Below, piece after piece: positions 7,030-15,156 of a stretch of DNA of 32,385 nucleotides. The DNA is from Phycisphaerales bacterium (lineage in GTDB: Bacteria > Planctomycetota > Phycisphaerae > UBA1845 > Fen-1342): positions 1 to 32,385 of the forward strand of contig JAEUIR010000024.1 in the NCBI GenBank assembly GCA_016795025.1, given 5' to 3'. A model generated the notes under the pieces. It ran no database searches and was not told the origin of the DNA. It worked only from the letters and a program-made list of their open reading frames with translations. Position 1 is the stretch's first letter; each line of letters begins with the position of its first letter. Position numbers and translations under genes: made by a program.

Positions 7030-9867
7030 TCACTGATAAGGAATCAATCGGCCGCGATTGTCCGTGCACTGAATCTGCACCTGATCCTGCGCGTAATGCG
7101 GATCGGGCTTGATGTAGATCGTGCGGCGGAAGCGCGTTTCGAGCTCGGCCAGAATCGCTCGTTTCCGATTGAGCAGCATGTGCGCGATATCCGGCGCGAC
7201 AGACACTTCAATGGTCTGAATCGCCTCTCGCGTCACGGCAAGCTGAATCGTGCGCATCACTTCGATGGCGACCGATTCGGCGGTCTTGATCATGGACGTG
7301 CCGCGGCAGTTGGGGCAGGGCTGATGGACGCTGCGGGTGAAGCTGGCCCGCTGGCGCTGCCGCGTCATCTCGATGATGCCGAACTGGCTCATGCGCAGGA
7401 TTTTGGCGCGCTCCTTGTGGTACTTCAGGTTGCGGATCAGCCGGCGCTCCACCTCGCGGCGATGGTTTTCGTCGCGCATGTCGATGAAGTCGCAGATGAT
7501 GAGGCCACCAAGGTCGCGCAGGCGAAGCTGCCGCGAGATCTCGTCGGTGGCTTCGAGGTTGATCTTGAACGCTGTGGTTTCCGCGTCATCGGCGGTTCGG
7601 TAGCGCCCGCTGTTGACGTCAATCGCCACCAGCGCCTCGGTCTGCTCGATGATGAGCGAGCCGCCGCTGGGCAGCGAGACGTGCTTCGAATGAAGCCGCT
7701 CAAGCTCCGCCTCAACGTTGTAGTGATGGAAAATCGGCGCGGATTCGTTGTAGTCGATCACCGCATCGCGCGAGCGCGGACTGAAGATCGAAAGAAACTG
7801 GCGGGCGCGTTCGGCCACTTCGCGGTCGTCCACGACGATGCGATGGATGTCGCCGGAGAATATGTCGCGAATCGTGCGAATCACCAGGTCGGACTCGCGA
7901 TACAACTCCGCCGGCGCCGGCTCGTCCTGAATGCGGCGCTCGACCGCGCGCCACAGTCGCGACAGGTAATTCAAGTCACTCTGCACTTCGCGCGTGGTGC
8001 GGCCGACGGCGGCCGTGCGGGCGATGAAGCCCATGCCTCCGGGCAGTTGCAGGCCCGACAAGACGCCGCGCAGGTCGCGGCGCAGGTCTTCGTCCTCAAC
8101 CTTTCGTGAGACGCCGACCTTCGACATGCCGGGCATCATGACCAGAAACCGGCCGGGAATGCTCAGATAGGTCGTGAGCGTCGGGCCTTTGGTTCCGATG
8201 CCCTCTTTTGTGATCTGCACCAGCAGTTCCTGATTTCGCCGCAAACAGCGCTGGATCGGAGGACGATGCCGGCGCGGCATCTTTCGGCCGACGTTTTCCG
8301 TGTCGCGACCTCCGGCGGGGAAATACTTCGGATGCAAATCGGAAATGTGCAGGAAGCCGTTCTTGCCCATGCCGAAGTCGATGAAAGCGGCCTGGATACT
8401 GGGCTCGACGTTCGTGACGATGCCCTTGTAAATATTGCCGACGTGGTTTTCGGCCGAAGCTCGCTCGATGTAGATTTCTTCGAGGCGACTTTCGTTCAGC
8501 ACGGCGATGCGGCATTCGTCGCGCGGAATGATATTGATAATCATCTCGCGGCGCGGCGCTCCCGGCGCAACAACATGGCCGAGATCGTCCTCCTCGCCGT
8601 CTTCGGTCACCTCCGCGGCCCGCTCGCGTGCCATTGCGGTGACGAGGTCTTCGCCGATCTCGATCACGTCCGCATTCTCGTCGCCGTAGACGCGCTCCGC
8701 GGCTTCGCTGCGTTCGCCATCGCCGCGGCGTGGGCGGCTGCGCCGTCCGCGGCGACCACGACGTCCGCGCCGCTCTCGACGAGCGTCGGATTCCTCCTCG
8801 GTGTCGGTGTCTTCGTCGTCGATCTCGACGAGTTGACCGGTCGGGGCCTGAGTCTCGACCTCCTCAGCGCCTTCCAGCTCATCGCCCCATTCGGTTTCAA
8901 TGTGCGATGAACCTACTGATTCGTCATCCATTTCATCCTGAAGGGGCGGCGTTTCAGCAGCGAGCTGAGTCGGCTCAGCCAGTTCGACAGAAGAATCCAA
9001 GGCATCAAGCTCGGTCGACGAACTGCCGGGTTGCGTTTCACGATTCTGGAATCGTCGCTTGCGGCGCAGGCGGCGCTTCTGACTCGGCGAGAGCTTGCGG
9101 AATTCCTCTTCGGTCAACCCCGCGAACGGATCATTGCCCGGCGGGCGAGCGGCTGGGCGATCCTGGGCACGTTGCTGTGGACGCTCCTGCTCAGCGCGAT
9201 CCGTCCCGCGGGCGCGATCGCGGTGCTTGGGTGGGCGATCATCCGGACGGCGATCATTCTTGCCGCGCGGGGGCTGCTGTCCGCGTTGAGGGGCGTGCTG
9301 CGCAACCGGTCGCTCCGATTGATTGGCGCGATGGGCCTGATCGCGCGGCATCTGCCGCGGCGTTTCGGCTGGAACCGGGCGTGCCGGTGGCGGCTGCGAT
9401 GCACCGCTACGCGCCGCAGGCGTGCTGCTGGGCAACGTCGGCACGCCGGCGGGAGGAAAGCGAATGACGATCGTATCGTTCTTTTTCTCGACGACCGCGT
9501 TTGGCGCGGTCAACTCGATGGTCGCCCCCGGCGCGCCTTGCGTCAAAGGCGTGGCTGTGCGGGAGCGGGGCGGTGGGGCGTCGACGCCGGCAGCCCCGGT
9601 TTCGGGTTCGTCCGAGACCTCCATGCCGCGATCAACCTCAGGCTCCGGCAGCGGCGCTTCCAGATTTGCTTCGGTCTCGGACCGCTTGCTGCGTGTACCC
9701 CTGGCGGGGCGGCGCGGCGCGCGTTTTGCGCGCGGTGCGGCGGTTGGCGTTTCCATCTCGACCAGTGGCGCGTCGCCGGTGTTGTCGGCGACTTGCTCTT
9801 CCGTCACAGCGCGAGTGGCCTTCTTGCGCGACTTACGAACCGGTTTTGGCTTCTTTTCCTTGCTCAA
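7030..9867 (-). CDS. rng: Ribonuclease E/G with a long N-terminal disordered extension
   Basis: This endoribonuclease matures rRNA and starts mRNA decay. 945 residues. Residues 1-435 are low complexity: basic, then Pro/Arg/Gln-rich, then acidic, with an Arg/Gly tract at 362-382. The catalytic half then begins: IINIIPRDECRIAVLNES, an S1 domain (about 475-560) with a basic insert (516-545), a 5'-sensor region, and the DNase I-like site with Asp750 (VAIDVNSGR) and Asp793 (LGGLIICDFIDM). These match the two metal-binding Asp of E. coli RNase E. The Zn-link is CPNC (851-854). The protein ends soon after the small domain, so the tail found C-terminally in E. coli RNase E is here N-terminal. The start is TTG with AGAGGA about 10 nt upstream; it overlaps the upstream gene by 35 nt. 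Confidence 0.93.
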   Translation of the reverse strand: MSKEKKPKPVRKSRKKATRAVTEEQVADNTGDAPLVEMETPTAAPRAKRAPRRPARGTRSKRSETEANLEAPLPEPEVDRGMEVSDEPETGAAGVDAPPPRSRTATPLTQGAPGATIELTAPNAVVEKKNDTIVIRFPPAGVPTLPSSTPAARSGASQPPPARPVPAETPRQMPRDQAHRANQSERPVAQHAPQRGQQPPRGKNDRRPDDRPPKHRDRARGTDRAEQERPQQRAQDRPAARPPGNDPFAGLTEEEFRKLSPSQKRRLRRKRRFQNRETQPGSSSTELDALDSSVELAEPTQLAAETPPLQDEMDDESVGSSHIETEWGDELEGAEEVETQAPTGQLVEIDDEDTDTEEESDARRERRGRRGRRGRRSRPRRGDGERSEAAERVYGDENADVIEIGEDLVTAMARERAAEVTEDGEEDDLGHVVAPGAPRREMIINIIPRDECRIAVLNESRLEEIYIERASAENHVGNIYKGIVTNVEPSIQAAFIDFGMGKNGFLHISDLHPKYFPAGGRDTENVGRKMPRRHRPPIQRCLRRNQELLVQITKEGIGTKGPTLTTYLSIPGRFLVMMPGMSKVGVSRKVEDEDLRRDLRGVLSGLQLPGGMGFIARTAAVGRTTREVQSDLNYLSRLWRAVERRIQDEPAPAELYRESDLVIRTIRDIFSGDIHRIVVDDREVAERARQFLSIFSPRSRDAVIDYNESAPIFHHYNVEAELERLHSKHVSLPSGGSLIIEQTEALVAIDVNSGRYRTADDAETTAFKINLEATDEISRQLRLRDLGGLIICDFIDMRDENHRREVERRLIRNLKYHKERAKILRMSQFGIIEMTRQRQRASFTRSVHQPCPNCRGTSMIKTAESVAIEVMRTIQLAVTREAIQTIEVSVAPDIAHMLLNRKRAILAELETRFRRTIYIKPDPHYAQDQVQIQCTDNRGRLIPYQ

Positions 9868-10597
9868 TGTTCACATCCTCTGCGATGACAACCCCATCTT
9901 CGGGGTCGAATAATTTTGTGTCCCACTCGATCGCTTCGCGAGTGATGCGGCTTGCACATCGCCCCGCGTCTAGACCGAGCAGTTCCAATATTTCGGTGGG
10001 CCGCGCGGTGCGCTGGTCCACATACGTTAGTTCCATACGCAAGTTGCTGTCGCTTGCGCGGATGGTTTCGATCCTGCCCCGAATGTCGATCCGCCGGGCC
10101 GCTGAACCCGGCTCGCCGCGGCGCATCACCGGCAGTGTGGTGCACGCCAGCAATTCCGCGATGCGCTGCTCGACGCCCGGGACCGGCGTGTTGAGATCGA
10201 CGCGATAGGTCACGCGCGCGGGGTGCGGCGTTCCCCGCGGATGCCAGCCGGCCCGTTTGAACTCGACGCCCGCGGGGAACTGACGGATCAGTTCGCGTGC
10301 CATCGACGCCAGATCACCGCGCTCGCACAATTCAAACACGGCCAATTCGCTTTCCGATGCGACGCCCACGCTGCGCGGCAGCGGCAACGTGAAGCGCGGC
10401 TTAGGATTAAAGCCCTGCGAAAACCGCAGCGGCCAGCGCGAGCGAATGACCGTGCGCGTCAGCATTCGCATCTCGTCGTGGTGCGAGAGATAGCGAAGGT
10501 CGCCGTGCAACGAAAACTCCACCGCCATGCGAACGCGCGCGGGCGCCGCGGCGGGCTCGCGTGAATTGTCGTTGGTGGAGGTCTCAAAGCGGGTCAT
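9833..10597 (-). CDS. TIGR03936 / DUF2344 family protein
   Basis: 254 residues. The hallmark segment is FSLHGDLRYLSHHDEMRMLT followed by RWPLRFSQGFNPKPRFTLPL and VGVASESE, characteristic of the DUF2344 domain. In many bacteria this domain is fused or adjacent to a radical SAM protein (TIGR03960) and lies beside the RNase G gene. Here no radical SAM gene is adjacent, but the RNase E/G gene overlaps its 3' end by 35 nt and the enzyme I gene overlaps its 5' end by 14 nt. The exact role is not established; a link to tRNA or rRNA modification or processing is inferred from context. The first 20 residues are low complexity. Confidence 0.85.
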   Translation of the reverse strand: MTRFETSTNDNSREPAAAPARVRMAVEFSLHGDLRYLSHHDEMRMLTRTVIRSRWPLRFSQGFNPKPRFTLPLPRSVGVASESELAVFELCERGDLASMARELIRQFPAGVEFKRAGWHPRGTPHPARVTYRVDLNTPVPGVEQRIAELLACTTLPVMRRGEPGSAARRIDIRGRIETIRASDSNLRMELTYVDQRTARPTEILELLGLDAGRCASRITREAIEWDTKLFDPEDGVVIAEDVNIEQGKEAKTGS

Positions 10598-12323
10598 CGT
10601 TCAGCTTTCGCAATTCATCCCTTAGAAAATTCAACACCTGACGATCGCTGTCGAATCGAAGCGCCTCGCGGGCCACCGCGCGGCATTCTGCGATGGTCGA
10701 AGATCGAACAATCCGCTTGATTTCCGGAATGTCCTTGGGCGTCATCGAAAGATGCCGCAGGCCCAGACCGATCAGCAACTGGCAATACACCGGCGAACCC
10801 GCCATCTCGCCGCAGATGTTGACCGGCAGGCTGATGCGCGCCCCGCCGCGAAGCACGCTGCGAATCAGCCGCAGAACGGCCGGACTGTGAGGCGCGTAGA
10901 GATGCGCGACGCGCTCGTTGCCGCGGTCGACGGCCAGTGTGTATTCGGTCAGGTCGTTTGTGCCAATGCTCATGAAGTGAACATCGCGCGCCAGCGACGC
11001 GGCCATGATCGCGGCCGCGGGCGTTTCGACCATGATACCAATTTTGATGTCGCGTCTGAATGAAATGCCTTCTTCATCCAGGTCTTCCATGACATCGGCG
11101 AGTGTTGCCCGTGCTTGGCGCAACTCCATCGGCGTCGTGATCATTGGAAACATGATGCGCACGTCGCCATGCACGCCGGCCCGCAGGATGGCGCGTAGGT
11201 GCGTCTTGAAAAGGTCCAGGTGCTGAAGGCAGTAGCGCAATGAGCGAAGCCCGAGGTCCGGATTCGGGTCGTGTTGCATACCCATTGAAAACGACATCTT
11301 GTCAGCGCCGAGGTCCATCGTGCGAATGACAAGCGGCTTGCCCTTCAGGGATTCGGCGGCGCGGCGATACGACTCGTATTGCTCGTCCTCGGAAGGCGGG
11401 CGGGTTCGCGAGAGAAAGAGGAATTCCGTGCGATACAGGCCGACGCCTTCGGCTCCTGCTTCGAGGGCTGCCTCGGCCTCGTCGGCCAGCTCGATATTCG
11501 CGAATAGCTGAATTCTCACGTCGTCGCGCGTGACCGAAGGCAGGTCGCGCAGACGATTCAGCCGCACAACAAATTCGCGATACTCGCGTTGTTGCGCGCG
11601 GTAGCGTTCGAGCGTGGCCTCGTCGGGATTGATGACCACGATGCCATGCACGCCATCGACGATCACTGTCTCGCCGCCGGTCACGTCGCTGGTCGCGTCG
11701 TTCAGCGCGATCACCGACGGGATGTCCATCATGCGAACGAGAATGGCGGTGTGCGAGGTCTGGCCGCCCACGTCGATGGCGAAACCCAACACATGCTTTC
11801 TGTCAATTGAAACGGCTTGCGAAGGCGTCAGATCGTGGGCGAAGACGATGACCGGCTCGCTCAGATTAGCGATGTCTTCGCGCTGACGGCCGAGGATGTG
11901 CCGCAACACGCGGCGTTCGATGTCGTGCAGGTCGCGAACGCGTTCCTTGAGGTACGGGTCGTTAAGCGCGCGGAATTCTTTCTGGCGCTGCCCCATGATC
12001 TGGCTGAACGCGTAAGCGGCCGTGTTGCGATGGTTGGTGATTAACTCGGCTACGGATTCGCGCAGGCGGCGATCGCCGATCAATCCTTCGTGAAAGCGAA
12101 AAATGTCGCCGGCCTGATCGCCGACTTTGCGCGCAGCGGCCACGCGCAACTCCGCCACTTCGGCACGCGATGTTTCCAGCGCGTTGTCGAGGACGGAGAT
12201 TTGCGCGGGTATCTGGCCTGGGTCGACCGTGCGGCGCGGAATGCGATAATCCTCGGCATCGAGAACAAGCGCCGTTCCGATCGCCACGCCGGGCGATGCG
12301 TTGATTCCTTTTTTTGTGATCAT
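10584..12323 (-). CDS. ptsI: PTS enzyme I (phosphoenolpyruvate--protein phosphotransferase)
   Basis: Enzyme I takes phosphate from PEP onto a His and passes it to HPr. 579 residues from the ATG at 12323. The N-terminal HPr-binding domain carries the active His191 in GGQTSHTAILVR. The PEP-binding TIM barrel has GVGLYRTEFLFLSR, IRTMDLGADK, the metal-binding region VETPAAAIMAASLARDVHFM, SIGTNDLTEYTLAVDR and the catalytic Cys in NICGEMAG. There is no N-terminal GAF domain, so it is a standard-length enzyme I and not the PtsP form. A GTG at 12335 is an alternative start; neither has a strong ribosome binding site. HPr lies upstream in the same direction. Confidence 0.95.
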   Translation of the reverse strand: MITKKGINASPGVAIGTALVLDAEDYRIPRRTVDPGQIPAQISVLDNALETSRAEVAELRVAAARKVGDQAGDIFRFHEGLIGDRRLRESVAELITNHRNTAAYAFSQIMGQRQKEFRALNDPYLKERVRDLHDIERRVLRHILGRQREDIANLSEPVIVFAHDLTPSQAVSIDRKHVLGFAIDVGGQTSHTAILVRMMDIPSVIALNDATSDVTGGETVIVDGVHGIVVINPDEATLERYRAQQREYREFVVRLNRLRDLPSVTRDDVRIQLFANIELADEAEAALEAGAEGVGLYRTEFLFLSRTRPPSEDEQYESYRRAAESLKGKPLVIRTMDLGADKMSFSMGMQHDPNPDLGLRSLRYCLQHLDLFKTHLRAILRAGVHGDVRIMFPMITTPMELRQARATLADVMEDLDEEGISFRRDIKIGIMVETPAAAIMAASLARDVHFMSIGTNDLTEYTLAVDRGNERVAHLYAPHSPAVLRLIRSVLRGGARISLPVNICGEMAGSPVYCQLLIGLGLRHLSMTPKDIPEIKRIVRSSTIAECRAVAREALRFDSDRQVLNFLRDELRKLNDDPL

Positions 12324-12469
12324 GTTTCGCGGCACTGGCCGCGAGCGCAGCGTCGAACCGCCGTAAGAGGGGCTGCGTGGGTTACCGTTTCAGCATCGAC
12401 GAGCGGTCGCGGCGGGCTCTTCGAGCGCCGCAGGGCCTGGCGGAGGCCGCAGCTTGCGCCGACCGATCG

Positions 12470-12739
12470 TCACGTTTCTCCAAATCCCTGACTGAACAAC
12501 TGCGACAGCGCGTCCATCGCCGCCGGTGCATCATCTCCTTCGATCGTGACCATCAGGCTGCAACCTTGCGTGGCCACCAGCATTAACAATTCCATCGGGC
12601 TGCGCGCGTCGGCCTCCCGGTCGCCGCAGCGTATCCGTACGCGCGACGAAAACTTCGATGCAACCTCGACCAGTTGCATGATGGGGCGAAAATGCAAACC
12701 CTCGCGGTTTGTCACCGTAAGCTCTCGTTCGAGAACCAA
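12470..12739 (-). CDS. ptsH: HPr phosphocarrier protein
   Basis: HPr relays phosphate from enzyme I to EIIA proteins. The protein has the phospho-His motif REGLHFRPIMQLVE and the regulatory-Ser region ARSPMELLML. I chose a TTG start at 12739, with GGAGG 11 nt upstream. It gives 89 residues, the usual HPr length, and puts the His at 16 and the Ser at 47, close to the canonical 15 and 46. A GTG at 12781 would add 14 residues including a C-x-x-C but has no ribosome binding site. The active-site Ala of the usual GLHARPA is Phe here. The Ser suggests possible HPr kinase control, but no hprK is in the window. Confidence 0.9.
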   Translation of the reverse strand: MVLERELTVTNREGLHFRPIMQLVEVASKFSSRVRIRCGDREADARSPMELLMLVATQGCSLMVTIEGDDAPAAMDALSQLFSQGFGET

Positions 12740-12810
12740 GGGCTCGCTCGCCTCCAATGCGTTTTTGCAGCCCCGGCACACGATGCCGCGCGGGCCGCGA
12801 TCCCACTCTT

Positions 12811-13290
12811 CTACGACACGAGTTGTCGTTCGTCGGCTTCCTTCAACAAATCAAATATCTTTTCGGAATCATCGGCCTGGCGAAGGAACTTGCGGAAACG
12901 CTCCTGCTGAAGATTGCGAAAGATCAGGTCCATCGCCCGCAAATGCTCCTCGGGCTGCTCCTCGGGGCTGATCAGCAGGAATACCGCGAACACCGGTTCG
13001 CCGTCGAGCGAAGAAAAATCGATGCCGCGGCTGCTGCGCCCGACAGCCGCGACGGCTCGGCGCAAACCGGCAATTTTTGCGTGCGGGGCGGCCACTCCCT
13101 TGCCGAATCCGGTTGTGCCGCGCGTCCGTTCGCGGGTGATGATCGATTTCGCGATCGCGTCCGCCTCGTCGCCGGAAATGGCGCCGGCCGCGGAGAGCGT
13201 TTCGACCAGCTCTCGAATTGCTCCATTGCGGTCGCTCGCCGCCAATTCGGCAACGATCGCACTGCGCGGAACCAATTCAAGCAGCTTCAT
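12811..13290 (-). CDS. ptsN: PTS EIIA, fructose/nitrogen (PtsN) type
   Basis: 159 residues, a stand-alone EIIA of the fructose/mannitol/Ntr family. The phosphorylated His70 is in FGKGVAAPHAKIAG. The flanking ITRERTRGTTG and DGEPVFAVFLLISPEEQPEEHL are typical. No EIIB or EIIC is fused or adjacent, and hpf lies immediately upstream (27 nt), as it does beside ptsN in proteobacteria. This supports a regulatory rather than a sugar-transport role. GGAG lies 7 nt before the ATG. PtsN in this gene is a name by family and context, not proven orthology. Confidence 0.88.
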   Translation of the reverse strand: MKLLELVPRSAIVAELAASDRNGAIRELVETLSAAGAISGDEADAIAKSIITRERTRGTTGFGKGVAAPHAKIAGLRRAVAAVGRSSRGIDFSSLDGEPVFAVFLLISPEEQPEEHLRAMDLIFRNLQQERFRKFLRQADDSEKIFDLLKEADERQLVS

Positions 13291-13317
13291 CGAGACGCTC
13301 CAGACTCCTGCATCAGG

Positions 13318-13629
13318 TCATTCCGCATGCGGGGGATGCTTGCGATTTCGCAGACGTTCCTTGTGTCGGCGCACCTGGGATTCGATTTCATCAAGCAAGA
13401 TATCCACCGCCGCGTACGGATCGCTGTGGTTTTCGTGCGCGACGAAGGGATCCGCTCCTTCCGCATGCACGATCATTTTGGCTTCGTGCTTGCCGTCATG
13501 GCCGTCGAGAACCACTTCGATGGATTGGATTCGATCAAAAAACCGCGTGAGACGTCCGGCCTTTTCTTCGCAATAGGATTTGAGGGCATCGCTCACCCCC
13601 ATGTGCCGGCCGGAGACGATAACTTGCAT
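13318..13629 (-). CDS. hpf: Ribosome hibernation promoting factor (short HPF/RaiA family)
   Basis: 103 residues. HPF binds the 30S subunit at the decoding centre and silences ribosomes under starvation. The family features are the start MQVIVSGRHMGVSDALKSYC, the RFFDRIQSIEVVLDGHDGKH strand region and DPYAAVDILLDEIESQVRRH followed by a basic tail. It is the short form, without the C-terminal dimerisation domain of long HPF. The ORF extends to 13656, but the ATG at 13629 has GGAG 9 nt upstream and begins the conserved domain. It is the first gene of the hpf-ptsN-ptsH-ptsI block. Confidence 0.93.
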   Translation of the reverse strand: MQVIVSGRHMGVSDALKSYCEEKAGRLTRFFDRIQSIEVVLDGHDGKHEAKMIVHAEGADPFVAHENHSDPYAAVDILLDEIESQVRRHKERLRNRKHPPHAE

Positions 13630-13709
13630 ACAACGGGCTCCAAGAACTCGAACCACTCGGCAGCAGGCCTACGTCCGCTCACCGGCGTATTACGACACCC
13701 TGAACAGCG

Positions 13710-13739
13710 ACTGTAGTCGAGCGCGGAATTGTCCGTCAA
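13710..13739 (-). promoter_or_regulatory. Sigma70-type promoter for the hpf-PTS block
   Basis: On the minus strand, TTGACG (13739-13734) is followed after 18 nt by TACAGT (13715-13710). The predicted start lies about 75 nt before the hpf ATG. The -35 matches five of six consensus bases and the -10 four of six. Confidence 0.6.
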
Positions 13740-13848
13740 GGACTCGCAATCCGCGAACACATCTGACGAAGCTGCCTTTGGCGCGACTGCGAGCGTGAAA
13801 TACGGCTGGGCGGGATTCTTTTGTCTGGTTTATGAGACCAGCGGGTAA

Positions 13849-14853
13849 TCACAACGGCTTGCTGGACGCACGAACTTCGAGATGCGGCTCGATCGCGACG
13901 AGTTGAGTTGCGTCCGTGCGAGTTTTGCAGAGGCGGGACACGAGCATTTCCATGGATCGTCGGCCGATGTCTACGGCGTGGAGATCGGTGGAGCTGAGTT
14001 GCGGGGCAATACCACGGGCAAACGCTGCGTTTCCCTGGCCCACAACCGTAATGTCACGACCGGGTTGTCGGCCCAGCGAAACCAAAGCGACCAGCGCGGA
14101 AACCGCGAGTTCGTCGTTTGTAGCAGCAACCCCGGAAAGGCCGGGGCCGCGCGCCCGCAGCGCGTTGGCGATTTCCGCCGCAGAACTTGCGGAATTTACG
14201 TTAATGATGGCTGCGGAACTGTCTACGCCGGATGCGCCTGACACTTCCGAAAACCCGGCCAAGCGCTCTTTTGAGAATGGAACGGCGCTGTCGTGAAGAT
14301 AAGCGATTTCGCGTCGACCGCCCCCCAGCAAGTGTTCGGCGACAAGCCGCCCGCTCTGCGCATGATCCGGAACGATCGAATCGTGGCCGACTTCGACACA
14401 AGGAAACGCCGCAACGGCGAGCCGGCCTTCGAGTTTCTCGGAAAGCTGGGCCAATTCCGGCGACGAGATATGTGAACACAACAACGCGCCGTCGAGGCGT
14501 TCGAGATTCAGTCGGGCGATTCGATCGGCGAGCGCCTCGGTTGCGCCTAATTCGACGACATTTACAAAATAGCGTGCCAACTCGGCCTGAATTAGCACGC
14601 CGCGCAGGAATTCGGCCGAGAAGGAATCGCTCAAATCGGCCACAAAGACGACGACCGCAAAATGACGCCCGGTAGCGAGGGATCGGGCTGTGGTGCTTGG
14701 CACGTAATTGAGTTTTTTGACGGCGGCGAGCACGCGGGCTTTGGTTTCGGCACTGATGTCCGGCCGATCGTTCAGCGCGCGCGAGATCGTGCCGCGAGAC
14801 AGCCCCGTTTCACGGCTGATATCTTCGATGGTGACTTTGTTCCGACCGCTCAT
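13849..14853 (-). CDS. LacI-family transcriptional regulator
   Basis: 334 residues. The N-terminal HTH is VTIEDISRETGLSRGTISRA, with the hinge helix YVPSTTARSLATGR following. A periplasmic-binding-protein-like ligand domain comes next (FAVVVFVADLSDSFSAEFLR, GRLVAEHLLGGGRREIAYLH, ATNDELAVSALVALVSLGRQ, ITVVGQGN). It would bind a sugar or related ligand, not identifiable here. The ORF could start at 14979, but the ATG at 14853 just before the HTH is the usual position. It stands alone between hpf and the WD40 lipoprotein; no sugar-utilisation operon is adjacent, so its target is unknown. Confidence 0.9.
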   Translation of the reverse strand: MSGRNKVTIEDISRETGLSRGTISRALNDRPDISAETKARVLAAVKKLNYVPSTTARSLATGRHFAVVVFVADLSDSFSAEFLRGVLIQAELARYFVNVVELGATEALADRIARLNLERLDGALLCSHISSPELAQLSEKLEGRLAVAAFPCVEVGHDSIVPDHAQSGRLVAEHLLGGGRREIAYLHDSAVPFSKERLAGFSEVSGASGVDSSAAIINVNSASSAAEIANALRARGPGLSGVAATNDELAVSALVALVSLGRQPGRDITVVGQGNAAFARGIAPQLSSTDLHAVDIGRRSMEMLVSRLCKTRTDATQLVAIEPHLEVRASSKPL

Positions 14854-15081
14854 GCCTACCTGCCCGCCGACTGCGTTGCGCCCCATTTGGATGGGTCTGC
14901 GAGAATTGACCCCGTTGTCGGCCACCGACCAACAACGCTCATTCATCGCAGATTTTATCGAACGAGAATGGCGATGCAAACCGGAAATAACCCTATTTCA
15001 CTCGACATTTCGGCGCCGTCAGAGATGAATAGTGACTTATTCAAGCTTTTTCTCGGCTCGTGCGCGAATGCGCGGGCCGAA

Positions 15082-15126
15082 AGAAAAAAACCGACCGTGC
15101 CGGGCAGATTTTTTCCGGCACGGTCG
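15082..15126 (-). terminator. Strong intrinsic terminator of the PKD-WD40-protease gene
   Basis: A perfect 12-bp stem (15092-15103 with 15115-15126) and an 11-nt loop are followed on the minus strand by seven T residues. It starts about 30 nt after the gene stop. It is a textbook intrinsic terminator and separates this gene from the LacI gene. Confidence 0.9.
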
Positions 15127-15156
15127 ATGTGAATCGACTATTGCGTGTGATCGTAC

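Noticed and set aside
6913-8109. A 398-codon open frame antisense to the RNase E/G gene
   Set aside because: The sense strand encodes the conserved catalytic domain; the antisense protein has no recognisable domain.
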